Below are positions 44,578-54,990 of a stretch of DNA of 64,000 nt, piece after piece. The position numbers were made by a program, and so were the translations under genes. The notes beneath the pieces were generated by a model, which was given only the letters and a program-made list of their open reading frames with translations, was not told the DNA's origin and made no database searches. The DNA is from Rhodanobacter sp. C06 (GTDB taxonomy: Bacteria; Pseudomonadota; Gammaproteobacteria; Xanthomonadales; Rhodanobacteraceae), in assembly GCF_002001105.1 (NCBI RefSeq), contig NZ_MUNP01000070.1, forward strand, positions 62,001-126,000, given 5' to 3'. Numbering within the stretch: the first letter of the stretch is position 1; every line of letters begins with the position of its first letter.

Positions 44578-46974
44578 TCAGAAATCCCGGCTGCCGCTCA
44601 GCAGCACGCTGCGCCCGCGGTGCAGCGGCACGAAGGTTTCGTCGAACTGGACATCGTGCAGGTTGCGGTCGAACAGGTTGCGCACGCCCAGCGTCATGCT
44701 CCAGCGCGCAGCCTGGTACGAAAGGTTCGCATCCACGCGGGCCTGCCCCGGTATCGCGAAATACGCCGAACCGTCCGACAGCTGGCCGCGGCTCGCGCTG
44801 CGCGCCAGCACGCCGCCGGCGATGCCCCAGCCGCGCAGCGACCCGCGCTGGATGCGGTAGCTGGCCCACAGGTTGAAGCGCTGCCGCGGCGTGCCGGTGG
44901 GCTGCGAGCCGTCGTGGTTGCGCACCATCGCGTCGCTCCAGGCGGCGCTGAGGTCCAGCCCCGGCGCGGGTCGGCCGTTGAACTCCAGCTCGATGCCGCG
45001 GTTGGTCTGCCCCGGGCCGGGAATGCCGAAATACGGTGGCTTGGACGAGCTGAGGTCCGTGCTGTGGTCGAGCATGATGCGGTAGGCCGCCACGGTGAGC
45101 ATGGCGCGCTGGTCGAACAGCATCAGCTTCGCCCCCGTCTCCAGCTGGCGTGAGTGCGAGGGCAGCAGCGGCTGGCCGTTCTTGCCCAGCACTTCGTCGG
45201 CCTGGAAGCCGCTGGTGGCGCTGGCATACAGCGACAGCAGCGGCGTGAGTTTGTACAGCAGCCCGGCGTTCGGCACCCATTGCGACTTGTGCTGGGTCGT
45301 AGGATTGCCATTGGCATCCTGGGTCGTGAGCTCGTAGGTGGTGCGCCGCAAGGCCAGCAGGGCGTTCCAGCGCTCGCCCAGCGCAATCTGGTCCTGCAGG
45401 AACAGTGCGTGGTCGATCGACCAGGGATCGCCGGGAAAGTGCATGTCGAAGCCGTTGCCCGGGCCGGTCACCGACGCGACCGATGGCAGCGGCGGACTGG
45501 CATACAGGTTGTACACGGCTTGCGCGGGCGTGCCGAACACGTCGTCGAGACTGCCGGACTGTGCCCGCGAATAATCGAAGCCCGCGACCAGCACATGCCG
45601 GACCGTACCGCTGCCGAAACGCCCCACCACGTCGTTCTGCACGGTGTAGAACGCATCGCCGTAACGGAACCGTTCGGCCAGCGCCTGCGCATCGCCGTTC
45701 GGCGAGAAGCCGGCGAGGTTCCATTCCTGCACCGCGGAACCCTGGCGCACGTACTGGCCGCGGCTGCGGAACGTCCAGATCGTATCGAAGCGGTGCTCGA
45801 ACGCATACGACAGCCGCGTGGTGCGGAACAGCGAATGGTCGCCCGGGTTGCCGATCATCAGGCCCGGCGGCGTCGCGCTGGACAGGCTGCCGCCCGGCAT
45901 CACCGCATAGTCCGGAATCGGCTCGCGCCGCACGATGCGCTCGGCGGAAACCACCAGCTTGTTCGTCTCGTCGCGCCAGCCGATCGACGGCGCCAGGTAG
46001 CCGCTGCGCTGGCCGCGCCGGCCCTGGCGGCTGCGGTCGGCATACTCTCCGGAGGCGACCAGGCGATACGTCCAGTGCCCGCTCTTGCCCAGCACGCCGC
46101 CCAGGTCGACGCCCAACTGGCTGTCGCCGTACTGGCCCAGCGCGAATTCGAGCCGGCGCACCGGCAGCGCCGTCGGCTGCTTCATCACCAGGTTGATCAG
46201 GCCGCCGAAATTGTTGCTGACCGAGGCGTCGCCGATGATCGCCTGCGGCCCCTTCAGCACCTCGACGCGCTCGATGCCGATCAGCGGCGGGAAGTCGCCG
46301 TAGGAGACGATGCTGTTCGGCAGGCCGTCGATCATGCCGTTGCCGACCTGGAAGCCGCGCACCAGGAACACCGGCAGCGCGTCCGCGCCGTCCAGGTATT
46401 GCACGCCGGCCACGTTGCGCACGGCGTCGGCCACGCTGCGGGCCTGCTGCGAATCCAGCAGCGCGTGCGGCACCTCGCTGACCGAGGCCGGCAGTTCGAG
46501 CAGGTCGGTGTCGATGCGCGTGGCGCCGCTGGCGATGTCGACCAGGTAGCCGCCCTCGTCGACCACACCGGTGGCGACCACCGGCGCCAGCTGCCGGACA
46601 TCGGCTTGCGCGGCGGATGCCCCGGCCGGTCCGGCCCCGTTCGCGCCGCTCGGCAGCGGCTTCACCACCACCGTGCCGGCATCGACAAAGCGGTAATCCA
46701 GCCCGGTGCCCGCCAGCAAGCGATCGAGCGCCACCGCCGCCGTGCAGTCGCCGCTGACCCCGCGGGAACGCACGGCATCGACCCGCCCGCCCGCTGTGAG
46801 CACCTGCACGTTCGCCTGCCGGCCGAACGCGATCAGCGCGGTGGAAAGCGCCTGCGGCGGTATCGCGAAATGCAGCGCGGCCGCAGCGACGGCATGGCCC
46901 GGCGCGGCCGCGGCACCGAATGCGACCATCGGCAGCAGCCCACCGATGGCTGGCAGCAGGGCGAACCGGCTCAT
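44578..46974 (-). CDS. TonB-dependent siderophore receptor with STN signalling domain (FecA type)
   Basis: A 798-residue outer-membrane receptor. Signal peptide about 1-24, then an STN domain (about 35-105, LHFAIPPQALSTALIAFGRQ) that talks to FecR, the plug (SVSEVPHALLDSQQARSVAD, VLKGPQAIIGDASVSNNFGG) and a 22-strand barrel ending RSVLLSGSRDF with terminal Phe. The STN plus fecI-fecR upstream marks a transducer that reports ligand binding to its own sigma factor. The siderophore is unknown. The gap to fecR is 94 bases. Confidence 0.94.
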   Translation of the reverse strand: MSRFALLPAIGGLLPMVAFGAAAAPGHAVAAAALHFAIPPQALSTALIAFGRQANVQVLTAGGRVDAVRSRGVSGDCTAAVALDRLLAGTGLDYRFVDAGTVVVKPLPSGANGAGPAGASAAQADVRQLAPVVATGVVDEGGYLVDIASGATRIDTDLLELPASVSEVPHALLDSQQARSVADAVRNVAGVQYLDGADALPVFLVRGFQVGNGMIDGLPNSIVSYGDFPPLIGIERVEVLKGPQAIIGDASVSNNFGGLINLVMKQPTALPVRRLEFALGQYGDSQLGVDLGGVLGKSGHWTYRLVASGEYADRSRQGRRGQRSGYLAPSIGWRDETNKLVVSAERIVRREPIPDYAVMPGGSLSSATPPGLMIGNPGDHSLFRTTRLSYAFEHRFDTIWTFRSRGQYVRQGSAVQEWNLAGFSPNGDAQALAERFRYGDAFYTVQNDVVGRFGSGTVRHVLVAGFDYSRAQSGSLDDVFGTPAQAVYNLYASPPLPSVASVTGPGNGFDMHFPGDPWSIDHALFLQDQIALGERWNALLALRRTTYELTTQDANGNPTTQHKSQWVPNAGLLYKLTPLLSLYASATSGFQADEVLGKNGQPLLPSHSRQLETGAKLMLFDQRAMLTVAAYRIMLDHSTDLSSSKPPYFGIPGPGQTNRGIELEFNGRPAPGLDLSAAWSDAMVRNHDGSQPTGTPRQRFNLWASYRIQRGSLRGWGIAGGVLARSASRGQLSDGSAYFAIPGQARVDANLSYQAARWSMTLGVRNLFDRNLHDVQFDETFVPLHRGRSVLLSGSRDF

Positions 46975-47068
46975 GGCATCCGCTTGTCCCGGGCGAAAGC
47001 GACAAGTGTGGCATGCGTCGGGGCCGAATGCAGCGGGGGCGCCTCCGCCGCGCAGACGCCGGTAGCGG

Positions 47069-48082
47069 TCAACGTTGCTGCGATGCCTGTCCGTTCGCGG
47101 ATAGCGTCACCGCGTGCTCGCCCATCTGCACCTGCAGCGGGAATACCTGGGGCAAGGCGCGCAGCCAGCCGTCGATCTCGTCGGTGCGGACCGTGCCGGT
47201 GAAGCTGAGACCGCCCAGGCTGGCGCCGTCCATCCGTACCGGCCGGCGGCTGTAACGGTTGACGTTGGCGATCACCACCGCCAGCGGTTCGTCGACGAAT
47301 TCCAGCCGGTCGCTGCGCCAGCCGATCGCCTGCTCCGGCGTGACCGTGCCCAGGCTCAGCATGCGCGCGGCCGGATCCCAGGCCACGCGCTGGCCGGCCG
47401 CCGCGTCGAGGTTGCGGCCCGGCGTCGACGCATCGCCCGGTTCGGCGACCCGCACCTGACCTTGGGTGACGGCCACTGCCACCCGGCCGCCGGTGCGGCG
47501 CACGTCGAAGGCGGTGCCGATGTCGCGCACCGTGATGTCGCCGGCGGCAACCTCGAACGGGCGCTGTGCGTCGTGCACGACCTGGAAATATGCCTCGCCC
47601 GCCTCCAGTGCCACCTGGCGCTCGCCCCGGCTGAAGCGCACGCTGACGCGGCTGGCGCCGCCCAATGTCACCTGGCTGCCATCCGCCAGCACGATGTCGC
47701 GGTTCTGCCCGGTGGCGCTCGCATAGGTCACCGGCGCGCCAACACCACCCGCGAGCCGATCCCACAGCAGGAAGCCGATGCCGAGCGCCAGCGCCAGCAC
47801 GGCCGCCGCCGCCGCCAGCGGCAGCCAGTTGCGCCGGCGCGGCGCAACGGCAGGTGCGAACTCGTCCAGCAGCCGGCGGCGCGCGGTCGCATCCAGCGTG
47901 CCCAGCCGCTCGCCGAACGCGCTGACATATTCGAAGGCCGCGAGATGGCGCTCGTCCTGCGCCGTCCAGTCCAGCCATTGATCCATGGTGGCCTCGGCAC
48001 CGTGCGGATCGCGCAGGCGCGTCCACCAGTCGGCGGCGGCGAGCAGCAGTTGTTCGTCGGCATGTTTGGGGGTGTGGGCCAT
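47069..48082 (-). CDS. fecR: FecR-family anti-sigma/sigma regulator
   Basis: A 337-residue inner-membrane protein. N-terminal DUF4880-type cytoplasmic region (DEQLLLAAADWWTRLRDP, WLDWTAQDERHLAAFEYV), one membrane helix (WLPLAAAAAVLALALGIGFL, about 87-106), then the periplasmic FecR domain (VLADGSQVTLGGASRVSV, DITVRDIGTAFDVRRTGG) and a C-terminal STN-like part. It relays the receptor signal to FecI. Its ATG shares one base with the fecI stop (TGATG). Confidence 0.93.
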   Translation of the reverse strand: MAHTPKHADEQLLLAAADWWTRLRDPHGAEATMDQWLDWTAQDERHLAAFEYVSAFGERLGTLDATARRRLLDEFAPAVAPRRRNWLPLAAAAAVLALALGIGFLLWDRLAGGVGAPVTYASATGQNRDIVLADGSQVTLGGASRVSVRFSRGERQVALEAGEAYFQVVHDAQRPFEVAAGDITVRDIGTAFDVRRTGGRVAVAVTQGQVRVAEPGDASTPGRNLDAAAGQRVAWDPAARMLSLGTVTPEQAIGWRSDRLEFVDEPLAVVIANVNRYSRRPVRMDGASLGGLSFTGTVRTDEIDGWLRALPQVFPLQVQMGEHAVTLSANGQASQQR

Positions 48083-48636
48083 CACGGCATCTCTCGTTCT
48101 TCCACGCGCGCGCGGCAATGCGCCAGCGCACGGGTGACGTGGTAGCGCACCATGCGGGCGCTGAGTTTCATGGATTGCGCGATCGTTTCGAAATCGCGCC
48201 CCTCGATCGCGTGCAGCACGAAGGCGCGGCTGGTCTTGGGCGGCAGTTCGCGCAGCGCCGCCTGTAGTTCGCGCCACTGTTCGGCCGCCGCCACCTGACG
48301 TTCGGGCACCGGCGCGAGGTGCAGTTCCGGCGTCGGCTCCATGACTTCATCCATGGGTGGCGCCTCGCGCAACTTGCGCATGCGCAGGCGGTCCACCGCG
48401 AGGTTCGCCGCGATGCGGAACAGGAAGGCGCGCAGCGAATCGATCTGCTCGGGATGCTCCAGCGTGAGCATGCGCACGTAGGCTTCCTGCGCCAGCTCCT
48501 GCGCGTCGGCCAGCGAACCGAGCCGGCATTGCAGGAAGGCCAGCAGCGCGCGGTTGTGCTCGCGGAACAGCGCGGCCACCCGGGTCGCATGCCCCGGCAG
48601 TGTCGCGATCTCGTCGATGGGATTGCGCTGGTTCAT
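48082..48636 (-). CDS. fecI: ECF sigma factor, FecI type
   Basis: A 184-residue ECF sigma factor. Region 2 about residues 20-90 (LFREHNRALLAFLQCRLGSL, AQELAQEAYVRML, LRAFLFRIAANLAVDRLR); region 4 about 120-175 (LQAALRELPPKTSRAFVLHA, FETIAQSMKLSARMVRYHVT). It should transcribe the downstream receptor. Its ATG overlaps the stop of the upstream gene (ATGA) and its stop overlaps fecR, so three genes are translationally linked. Confidence 0.94.
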   Translation of the reverse strand: MNQRNPIDEIATLPGHATRVAALFREHNRALLAFLQCRLGSLADAQELAQEAYVRMLTLEHPEQIDSLRAFLFRIAANLAVDRLRMRKLREAPPMDEVMEPTPELHLAPVPERQVAAAEQWRELQAALRELPPKTSRAFVLHAIEGRDFETIAQSMKLSARMVRYHVTRALAHCRARVEEREMP

Positions 48637-49694
48637 GAGGCTTCCGCACAGACTCCCTGGAACAGGTGACGGGTGCTCGGCAATCCGGTTCCTTGCGCGC
48701 GCTGCCGATGGTGTTCCGGCAACGCGCCCAGCGCCGCGATCAGCAGGTGCTCGGCCTCCGTGCGCAGCGCTTCGCGCTTGCGGAACGCGGAACGGTGCTG
48801 GCTGGGCACCTCCGCCGCGGTCTTGCGCTCCGGCTCCAGCGGCAACTCGTACCAGCCGCCGTCGACCGCCCGGCCCTGCTGCTCCTGCCAGAACGCATCG
48901 TAATCCGCCACGAAGCGGCGGCGCGCATTGCGCAAGGGATGGGCCGCATTGCCGACTGCCAGCACTCGCGCGAGGCCCCAGTGTCGCGCCAGCGCGCAGG
49001 CCAACGCCAGCATCAGGCACTTCGGACGCAGGCCGTGCAGCTGGCGCGTGAGCTCGCGCACCGCGTCGCGGGCCTCGCTGCCGTCCGGCCCCTGGATGCA
49101 GCCGATCGCCAGCGTGCGCTCATCGGTCACCGTGACCACGATGCGGTACAGCGGATGGCAGCGTTCGTCGCTGAGCTGGATGCCGAGCTCGCCCTCGCAG
49201 CCGAGGAAGATCGGCGGCCGCAGGCTGAGGATCAGCCGGCTGCCGTCTTTCAACGTCAGCAGGCCCAGCGGCGCACCGCCCTCCGCGTAGACCGCGCGGA
49301 ACAGCGGCGCCGGCATCGCCGCGAGCACATGGCGGTAATGCTGGCGGATCGCCCGCAGGCGCTGGTGGCGATTCCAGCCCAGGTTGAGGTAGCGGTGGAA
49401 GTGGCGCTCCTGCATGCGCGGATCGCGGCGCCGGAACGTGCGCAGCAAAGGGTTGCCCTCGACGAAGGCGAGGTAGTCCGCCTGTTCCCGCAGCACCAGC
49501 AGGCAGCGGGCGAGGTACTTGGCCGCCATCAGCGCCCGCTTGCCCGCGTCGCCGCGCCAGTCGTGGCGGCCGCGCAGCGAGCGCAGGAAGTGCATCGCCG
49601 TCGATGTGGGTTCGACTGCGTGCCGCGGCGCCGGCCGAACGGCCAGGCGCATGGCGTCGGCCATACCGTGCAGGGAGTGTTCCATTTCGTTCAA
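48633..49694 (-). CDS. VirK/YbjX-family (DUF535) protein
   Basis: A 353-residue protein matching the VirK/YbjX family: RALMAAKYLARCLLVLREQA, RHFHRYLNLGWNRHQRLRAI, HYRHVLAAM, GELGIQLSDERCHPLYRIVV and FVADYDAFWQEQQGR. No signal peptide. VirK/YbjX proteins are linked to antimicrobial-peptide resistance and virulence in enterics, with no biochemical function known. Here it overlaps fecI (ATGA), so it is the first gene of the iron-signalling operon; that linkage is unusual. Confidence 0.82.
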   Translation of the reverse strand: MNEMEHSLHGMADAMRLAVRPAPRHAVEPTSTAMHFLRSLRGRHDWRGDAGKRALMAAKYLARCLLVLREQADYLAFVEGNPLLRTFRRRDPRMQERHFHRYLNLGWNRHQRLRAIRQHYRHVLAAMPAPLFRAVYAEGGAPLGLLTLKDGSRLILSLRPPIFLGCEGELGIQLSDERCHPLYRIVVTVTDERTLAIGCIQGPDGSEARDAVRELTRQLHGLRPKCLMLALACALARHWGLARVLAVGNAAHPLRNARRRFVADYDAFWQEQQGRAVDGGWYELPLEPERKTAAEVPSQHRSAFRKREALRTEAEHLLIAALGALPEHHRQRAQGTGLPSTRHLFQGVCAEAS

Positions 49695-49790
49695 GGTCGT
49701 CGGCTCGCAGCGATCACATCAGCTGCAGGACGTTTGCGGCCCGGGAAATTGAAACGGCGGCGCGCCCGTCGCGTGCCCCGCATGCGAGAA

Positions 49791-49814
49791 GCCCCGGACC
49801 AGGCCGGGGCTTTT
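49791..49814. terminator. gyrA terminator
   Basis: GCCCCGG (49791-49797), 6-base loop, CCGGGGC (49804-49810), flanked by AA and TTTT. It lies 24 bases after the gyrA stop and upstream of the VirK/YbjX-like gene; the T tract reads on the plus strand, and TTCT follows the stem on the minus strand. Confidence 0.8.
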
Positions 49815-49837
49815 CATCGTGCAACGTCAGGCGCGGA

Positions 49838-52447
49838 TCAGGTTTCGTCCGTGCCCGCGTCCGGCGCCGCACCACCTTCGGGCGACACATCGCCAGCCGC
49901 CGATCCGGCCTCCTCGCCGTTGTCCTCTTCGGCCTCCAGCCGCACCACGCTGACCAGCGCTTCCTCGGCCGGCAGGCGGATCAGGGTGACGCCCTGGGTG
50001 TTGCGGCTGAGCTGCGACACCTCGGCCACGCGGGTACGCACCAAGGTGCCCTTGTCGGAGATCAGCATCAGCTCGTGTGCCTCGGTGACCTGCACCGCGG
50101 CGACCAGCGCGCCGTTGCGTTCGGAGCACTGGATGCCGATCACGCCCTGGGTGCCGCGACCCTTCTTCGGGAACTCGTCGAGCTGGGTGCGCTTGCCGTA
50201 GCCGCGCGCGGTGGCGGTGAGAATGTCACCTTCGGCCGCCACGATCAGCGAGACCACTTCCTCGCCCTCGGCCAGACGCATGCCGCGCACGCCGGTGGCG
50301 GTGCGGCCCATCGAGCGCACGGTGTTCTCGTCGAAGCGCACCGTCTTGCCGTTGGAGGCGAACAGCAGGATGTCGCTGTTGCCGTCGGTGAGCTCGACGT
50401 TGACCAGCGCGTCGCCCTCGTCCAGCTTGATCGCCTGCTTGCCCTTCTGCAGCTGGAACGCGAACTCGGTGAGCGGAGTCTTCTTCACCGTGCCGTGCCT
50501 GGTGGCGAAGAACACGTAGCAATCGTCGCTGTACTCGCGTACCGGCAGGACCGCCTGCACCTTCTCGCCCGCGGCCAGCGGCAACAGGTTGATGATCGGC
50601 TTGCCGCGCGCCCCCGCACCCGCCTCCGGCATCTGGTAGACCTTGAGCCAGTACACGCGGCCGGTGCTGGTGAAGGTGAGCAACGTGTCGTGGGTGTTCA
50701 CCACCCACAGCTGCTCGACCACGTCCTCGTCCTTCAGCGCCGAGGCCGAGCGGCCCTTGCCGCCGCGCTTCTGCGCGCGATACGCGCTGGCCGGCTGGCG
50801 CTTGACGTAGCCGGTGTGCGACAGCGTGACCACCATGTCTTCCGGCGCGATCAGGTCGAGCACGTTGAGATCTTCCTGCGAGTGCTGGATCTCGGTGCGG
50901 CGCGCATCGCCGAATTCGTTCTTGACCGCCTCCAGTTCCTCGCGGATCACCGCGAGCAGGCGCTCCGGGTTCTCCAGAATCTCGATCAGGCCGCGGATGA
51001 CGGCGAGGATCTCGCGGTATTCGTCGGAGAGCTTTTCCTGCTCCAGGCCGGTCAGGCGATGCAGGCGCATCGCGAGGATTTCCTGCGCCTGCACCTCGGA
51101 CAGCTGGTAACCCTCGGCCTTGAGGCCGTCGCGCGGGTCCATGTCCTCCGGCCGCGACGCCTCGGCACCAGCGGCGGCAAGCAGCGCACCCACCATGCCC
51201 GGCTGCCACTTGCGTGCCAGCATGCGTTCGCGCGCCTCCTGCGGCGAGGCCGAATTCCTGATCAACTCGATCATCTCGTCGATGTTCGCGAGCGCGACGG
51301 TCAGGCCTTCCAGGATGTGCGCGCGGGCGCGTGCCTTGCGCAGCTCGAAGATGGTGCGGCGGGTCACCACCTCGCGGCGGTGGCGGATGAAGGCCTCGAG
51401 GATGTCCTTGAGGTTGAGCAACCGCGGCTGGCCGTCCAACAGCGCCACCATGTTGATGCCGAACGTCACCTGCAGCTGGGTTTGCTGGAACAGGTTGTTC
51501 AACACCACGTCGGCCATCGCGTCCTTGCGGATCTCGATGACGATGCGCATGCCGTCCTTGTCGGACTCGTCGCGCAGCTCGCTGATGCCCTCGAGCTTCT
51601 TTTCCTTGACCAGCTCGGCGATCTTCTCGATCAGCCGCGCCTTGTTCACCTGATACGGCAGTTCGTGGACGAGGATCGTCTCCCGGCCGTTGCTCTCGGT
51701 CTCGATCTCGGTCTTCGCGCGTACCAGGATGCGGCCGCGACCGGTGCGGTAGGCCTCGACGATGCCGGACGAGCCGTTGATGATGCCGGCGGTGGGGAAA
51801 TCCGGCCCCGGTATGTAGTGCATCAGGTCAGCGATCGACAGCGTCGGCTCGTCGATCAGCGCGATGGTCGCAGCCACCACTTCGTTGAGATTGTGCGGCG
51901 GCACGTTGGTGGCCATGCCCACCGCGATGCCGGCCGAGCCGTTCACCAGCAGGTTCGGCACGCGCGTCGGCAGTACCAGCGGCTCGTGCTCGCTCTCGTC
52001 GTAGTTCGGGCCGAAGTCGACGGTTTCCTTGTCGATGTCGGCAAGCAGTTCGTGGGTGAGGCGCGACATGCGCACTTCGGTGTAACGCATCGCCGCCGCG
52101 TTGTCGCCGTCGACCGAACCGAAGTTGCCTTGGCCGTCGACCAGCATGTAGCGCAGCGAGAACGGCTGGGCCATGCGCACGATTGCGTCGTACACCGACG
52201 CGTCGCCGTGCGGGTGGTATTTACCGATCACGTCGCCGACCACGCGGGCCGACTTCTTGTAAGGCTTGTTCCAGGCGTTGCCCAGCTCGTTCATCGCGAA
52301 CAGCACGCGGCGATGCACCGGCTTCAGGCCGTCGCGCACGTCCGGCAGCGCGCGGCCCACGATCACGCTCATCGCGTAGTCGAGATAGCTCTGGCGCATC
52401 TCGTCTTCGATGTTGACGCGGATGATTTCTTTGGCGAGTTCTGCCAT
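49838..52447 (-). CDS. gyrA: DNA gyrase subunit A
   Basis: An 869-residue type IIA topoisomerase subunit that introduces negative supercoils with GyrB. Catalytic Tyr122 in [12 protein letters not shown]. The quinolone-resistance-determining region reads [10 protein letters not shown] (78-87), so residue 83 is Ala where E. coli has Ser; Asp87 is kept. The C-terminal pinwheel contains the GyrA-box QKRGGKG and the protein ends with an acidic tail. Start 52447 ([17 protein letters not shown]) is the usual N-terminus; upstream in-frame sequence is ignored. Confidence 0.98.
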   Translation of the reverse strand: MAELAKEIIRVNIEDEMRQSYLDYAMSVIVGRALPDVRDGLKPVHRRVLFAMNELGNAWNKPYKKSARVVGDVIGKYHPHGDASVYDAIVRMAQPFSLRYMLVDGQGNFGSVDGDNAAAMRYTEVRMSRLTHELLADIDKETVDFGPNYDESEHEPLVLPTRVPNLLVNGSAGIAVGMATNVPPHNLNEVVAATIALIDEPTLSIADLMHYIPGPDFPTAGIINGSSGIVEAYRTGRGRILVRAKTEIETESNGRETILVHELPYQVNKARLIEKIAELVKEKKLEGISELRDESDKDGMRIVIEIRKDAMADVVLNNLFQQTQLQVTFGINMVALLDGQPRLLNLKDILEAFIRHRREVVTRRTIFELRKARARAHILEGLTVALANIDEMIELIRNSASPQEARERMLARKWQPGMVGALLAAAGAEASRPEDMDPRDGLKAEGYQLSEVQAQEILAMRLHRLTGLEQEKLSDEYREILAVIRGLIEILENPERLLAVIREELEAVKNEFGDARRTEIQHSQEDLNVLDLIAPEDMVVTLSHTGYVKRQPASAYRAQKRGGKGRSASALKDEDVVEQLWVVNTHDTLLTFTSTGRVYWLKVYQMPEAGAGARGKPIINLLPLAAGEKVQAVLPVREYSDDCYVFFATRHGTVKKTPLTEFAFQLQKGKQAIKLDEGDALVNVELTDGNSDILLFASNGKTVRFDENTVRSMGRTATGVRGMRLAEGEEVVSLIVAAEGDILTATARGYGKRTQLDEFPKKGRGTQGVIGIQCSERNGALVAAVQVTEAHELMLISDKGTLVRTRVAEVSQLSRNTQGVTLIRLPAEEALVSVVRLEAEEDNGEEAGSAAGDVSPEGGAAPDAGTDET

Positions 52448-52535
52448 CAATCGGCTTCCCTGTTGAACGAGGAGGAACGCGTCGCGCCGTGCTCGCGGAC
52501 ACGCGAAAATCAACCCGACAAGTGTAACACGGTCA

Positions 52536-52560
52536 CACCTTTCGCGCCTCGCGAAAGGTG
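52536..52560. terminator. Hairpin between mtnA and gyrA
   Basis: CACCTTTCGCG (52536-52546), CCT, CGCGAAAGGTG (52550-52560): a perfect 11-bp stem about 100 bases downstream of mtnA. A weak -10-like TACACT (minus strand, 52521-52526) lies just after it, a possible gyrA promoter element. Confidence 0.55.
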
Positions 52561-52658
52561 GAAATTACTCATTGCGTTTCAATATCTTGCGCGATGGCCG
52601 CGCACTCTCGGCCAAGTGCCGCGACGCGCCGTTCGCCAGCGCGTCGCGCACGCCGCTT

Positions 52659-53672
52659 TCAGGCGCCGAACAGCGCCCGCATCGAAGCCGCATCCGGCCG
52701 CGCGATCACCCCGCGTTCGGTGACGACGGCGTCGATCAAGCTCGCCGGCGTCACGTCGAATACCGGATTCCACGCCTCTGCACCCTCGACCACCACACGC
52801 CGGCCGCCGATGCCCAGCAGCTCGGTCGGGTCGCGCAGCTCGATCTCGATCGCTTCGCCCGAAGCGGTGGCCATGTCCACCGTGGACGACGGCGCCACCA
52901 CCATGAACTTCACGCCGTGGTGCTTCGCGGCGATCGCCAGCTGGTAGGTGCCGATCTTGTTCGCGGTGTCGCCGTTGGCGGCAATGCGGTCGGCGCCCAC
53001 GATCACCCACTGCACCGCGCCCGACTTCATCAGGTGCGCGGCAGCCGAGTCGGCGATCAGTTTCGCGGGAATCCCGTCGCGCACCAGTTCGTACATGGTG
53101 AGCCGCGCGCCCTGCTGCCACGGCCGCGTCTCGCCCGCGTACACCTGCGCGATGCGTCCCTGCGCCACACCGGCGCGGATCACGCCCAGCGCGGTGCCGA
53201 AGCCCGCGGTGGCCAGCGAGCCGGTGTTGCAGTGGGTGAGCACGCCCGAGCCCGACGCGATCAGCGCCGCACCGAGTTCGCCCATCTGACGGTTCGCGGC
53301 CAGATCCTCGTTCTGGATCGCCTGCGCCTCGCGCTCCAGCGCCGTGGCGTCCGCACCCGCGGCGATGCGCGCCTTCATGCGATCCAGCGCCCACATCAGG
53401 TTCACCGCGGTGGGCCGCGCCGCGCGCAGCGTCGCCAGCGCGGCATCGAGTGAGGCACCCTGCTGCGCCGCCAGCACCACGCCCCATGCCGCGGCGATGC
53501 CGATCGCCGGCGCGCCACGCACGACGAGGTCGCGGATGGCCCGGGTCACTTCGGCGGCATCGCGGCAGGCTATCCAGCGTTCCTCCTGCGGCAGCAGGCG
53601 CTGATCCAGCAAATGCAGGTGATCGCCGCGCCATTGCACGGCGCGGATGCGGTCGTAACGGTCGTAATCCAT
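52659..53672 (-). CDS. mtnA: Methylthioribose-1-phosphate isomerase
   Basis: A 337-residue MtnA, converting methylthioribose-1-phosphate to methylthioribulose-1-phosphate in methionine salvage. [13 protein letters not shown] near 52-64, catalytic Cys148 in [15 protein letters not shown] and Asp228 in [11 protein letters not shown] match the eIF2B-alpha-like isomerase family. Start 53672 ([14 protein letters not shown]) is preferred to a long unsupported upstream extension. Other mtn genes are not adjacent, but a YbdL/YafV pair for the last steps lies elsewhere in the window. Confidence 0.95.
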   Translation of the reverse strand: MDYDRYDRIRAVQWRGDHLHLLDQRLLPQEERWIACRDAAEVTRAIRDLVVRGAPAIGIAAAWGVVLAAQQGASLDAALATLRAARPTAVNLMWALDRMKARIAAGADATALEREAQAIQNEDLAANRQMGELGAALIASGSGVLTHCNTGSLATAGFGTALGVIRAGVAQGRIAQVYAGETRPWQQGARLTMYELVRDGIPAKLIADSAAAHLMKSGAVQWVIVGADRIAANGDTANKIGTYQLAIAAKHHGVKFMVVAPSSTVDMATASGEAIEIELRDPTELLGIGGRRVVVEGAEAWNPVFDVTPASLIDAVVTERGVIARPDAASMRALFGA

Positions 53673-53701
53673 CGGAAGCTTCGTATCGTGAAACGGAGAA
53701 A

Positions 53702-53887
53702 TCAGGGCGATTCCGGCATCACCAGCCAAAGAATCAGGTAGATCAGGATGCCCGATCCGCCCAGCAAGGTGAGGATGATCCATGCCACCCGCACCAGCGT
53801 CGGGTCCCAGCCAAGGTATTCGGCGATGCCGCCACAGACACCGGCCAATTGACGGTTCTGGCGGGAACGGCAGAGACGTTTTTCCAT
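53702..53887 (-). CDS. Small PspC-domain membrane protein
   Basis: A 61-residue protein that is almost entirely a PspC domain: [20 protein letters not shown] followed by one helix [20 protein letters not shown]. In enterics PspC senses membrane stress with PspB, but stand-alone short copies are widespread with unknown partners. No pspA/F genes are near. It lies between phaC and mtnA on the same strand. Confidence 0.85.
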   Translation of the reverse strand: MEKRLCRSRQNRQLAGVCGGIAEYLGWDPTLVRVAWIILTLLGGSGILIYLILWLVMPESP

Positions 53888-53911
53888 GCTGTGAATCCTG
53901 TCGGAAGAAGG

Positions 53912-54979
53912 TCAGTCGCGCGCACGCAACCACTGGTGGATCGCCGGCGGCACTTCGCGCTGGGCGCGGCCGGAGACGTAGATGCCGATGTGGCCACCCT
54001 TGAACGCCAGTTCGGTGTAGTCGGTGCTGCCTGCGCGCCGCCCCAGCGCGCGCGATGCGTCGGGCGGCACCAGGTGGTCCTGCTCGGCGTAGATGTTGAG
54101 GATCGGCAGTTCGAGCTTGCGCAGATCCACTTCGCGACCGCCGATGACGAGGCCGCCCTTCACCAGCTTGTTGCCCTGGTAGAAATCCTTGACGAACTGG
54201 CGGAAGGTCTCGCCGGCCTGGTCAGGCGAATCGAAAATCCAGCGCTCCATGCGCAGGAAGTTCTCCAGCTCGACGGGCTTGTCCAGAATGTCGACCAGTC
54301 CCACGTACTTCTGCTGGTTCAAGCGCACCGGCTTCAGCGTGAGGTAGACCCAGTTCATCAGCATCGCCGGCACGTTGCCGAGCGTGTCGACGAACAGGTC
54401 CACGTCCAGCTCGCGGCACCAGTGCGAGAGCATGTTGTCCGGCGTCTGGAAATCCACCGGCGTCACCATGGTGACGAGGTTCTTCACCTTGTCCGGATGC
54501 ATCGCGCCATAGCACAACGAGAACGCCCCGCCCTGGCAGATGCCGAGCAGATTGATCGCGTCCAGGCCATGGCGCTCGCGCACCGTATCCACGCAGCGAT
54601 CGAGATAGCCGTTGAGGTAGTCGTCCAAGGTCAACCAGCGGTCGGCGCCGTCGGGATAACCCCAGTCGATGAGATAGACGTCCTCGCCCTGCGCGAGCAG
54701 GTTGCGCACCAGCGAGCGGTCGGGTTGCAGGTCGGTCATCCACACCGTGTTGACCAGCGCATAGACGATCAGCGTGGGCGTCCGCGCGGTGGGCGCGCGA
54801 TCGCCCTGCATGTGCCACAGCTTCAGCTTGTCCTCGGCGTACACCAGTTCGCGCGGCGTGTTGGCATAGCCGGGTTCACTCATGCCGCGCAACTGGCCCA
54901 TGCCGGCGCTGAGCTTGCGCTGGAACGCGCCGATTTCCTGCATCAGCCGGGCCGGATCGAGATGAAGTGGAGTGTCCAT
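53912..54979 (-). CDS. phaC: Class III polyhydroxyalkanoate synthase catalytic subunit
   Basis: A 355-residue alpha/beta-hydrolase polymerising hydroxyacyl-CoA. The lipase-like box GICQGG (146-151) carries catalytic Cys148; the Asp is expected in AEQDHLVPP and the His in KGGHIGIYV. The short length and the partner phaE just upstream mark class III rather than class I or II. No phasin, phaA or phaB is in the window. Minus strand, 11 bases after phaE. Confidence 0.95.
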   Translation of the reverse strand: MDTPLHLDPARLMQEIGAFQRKLSAGMGQLRGMSEPGYANTPRELVYAEDKLKLWHMQGDRAPTARTPTLIVYALVNTVWMTDLQPDRSLVRNLLAQGEDVYLIDWGYPDGADRWLTLDDYLNGYLDRCVDTVRERHGLDAINLLGICQGGAFSLCYGAMHPDKVKNLVTMVTPVDFQTPDNMLSHWCRELDVDLFVDTLGNVPAMLMNWVYLTLKPVRLNQQKYVGLVDILDKPVELENFLRMERWIFDSPDQAGETFRQFVKDFYQGNKLVKGGLVIGGREVDLRKLELPILNIYAEQDHLVPPDASRALGRRAGSTDYTELAFKGGHIGIYVSGRAQREVPPAIHQWLRARD

Positions 54980-54990
54980 CGGCGCTCCTG

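Noticed and set aside
46975-47068. Riboswitch or Fur box before the TonB receptor
   Set aside because: The 94-base spacer shows no cobalamin-box-like sequence and no convincing 19-base Fur palindrome.
49604-52723. 1039-codon plus-strand frame opposite gyrA
   Set aside because: Shadow of gyrA in high-GC DNA; no domain and no RBS.
53702-53887. Complete phage-shock operon
   Set aside because: Only a 61-residue PspC-like protein is present; no pspA, pspB or pspF is nearby.
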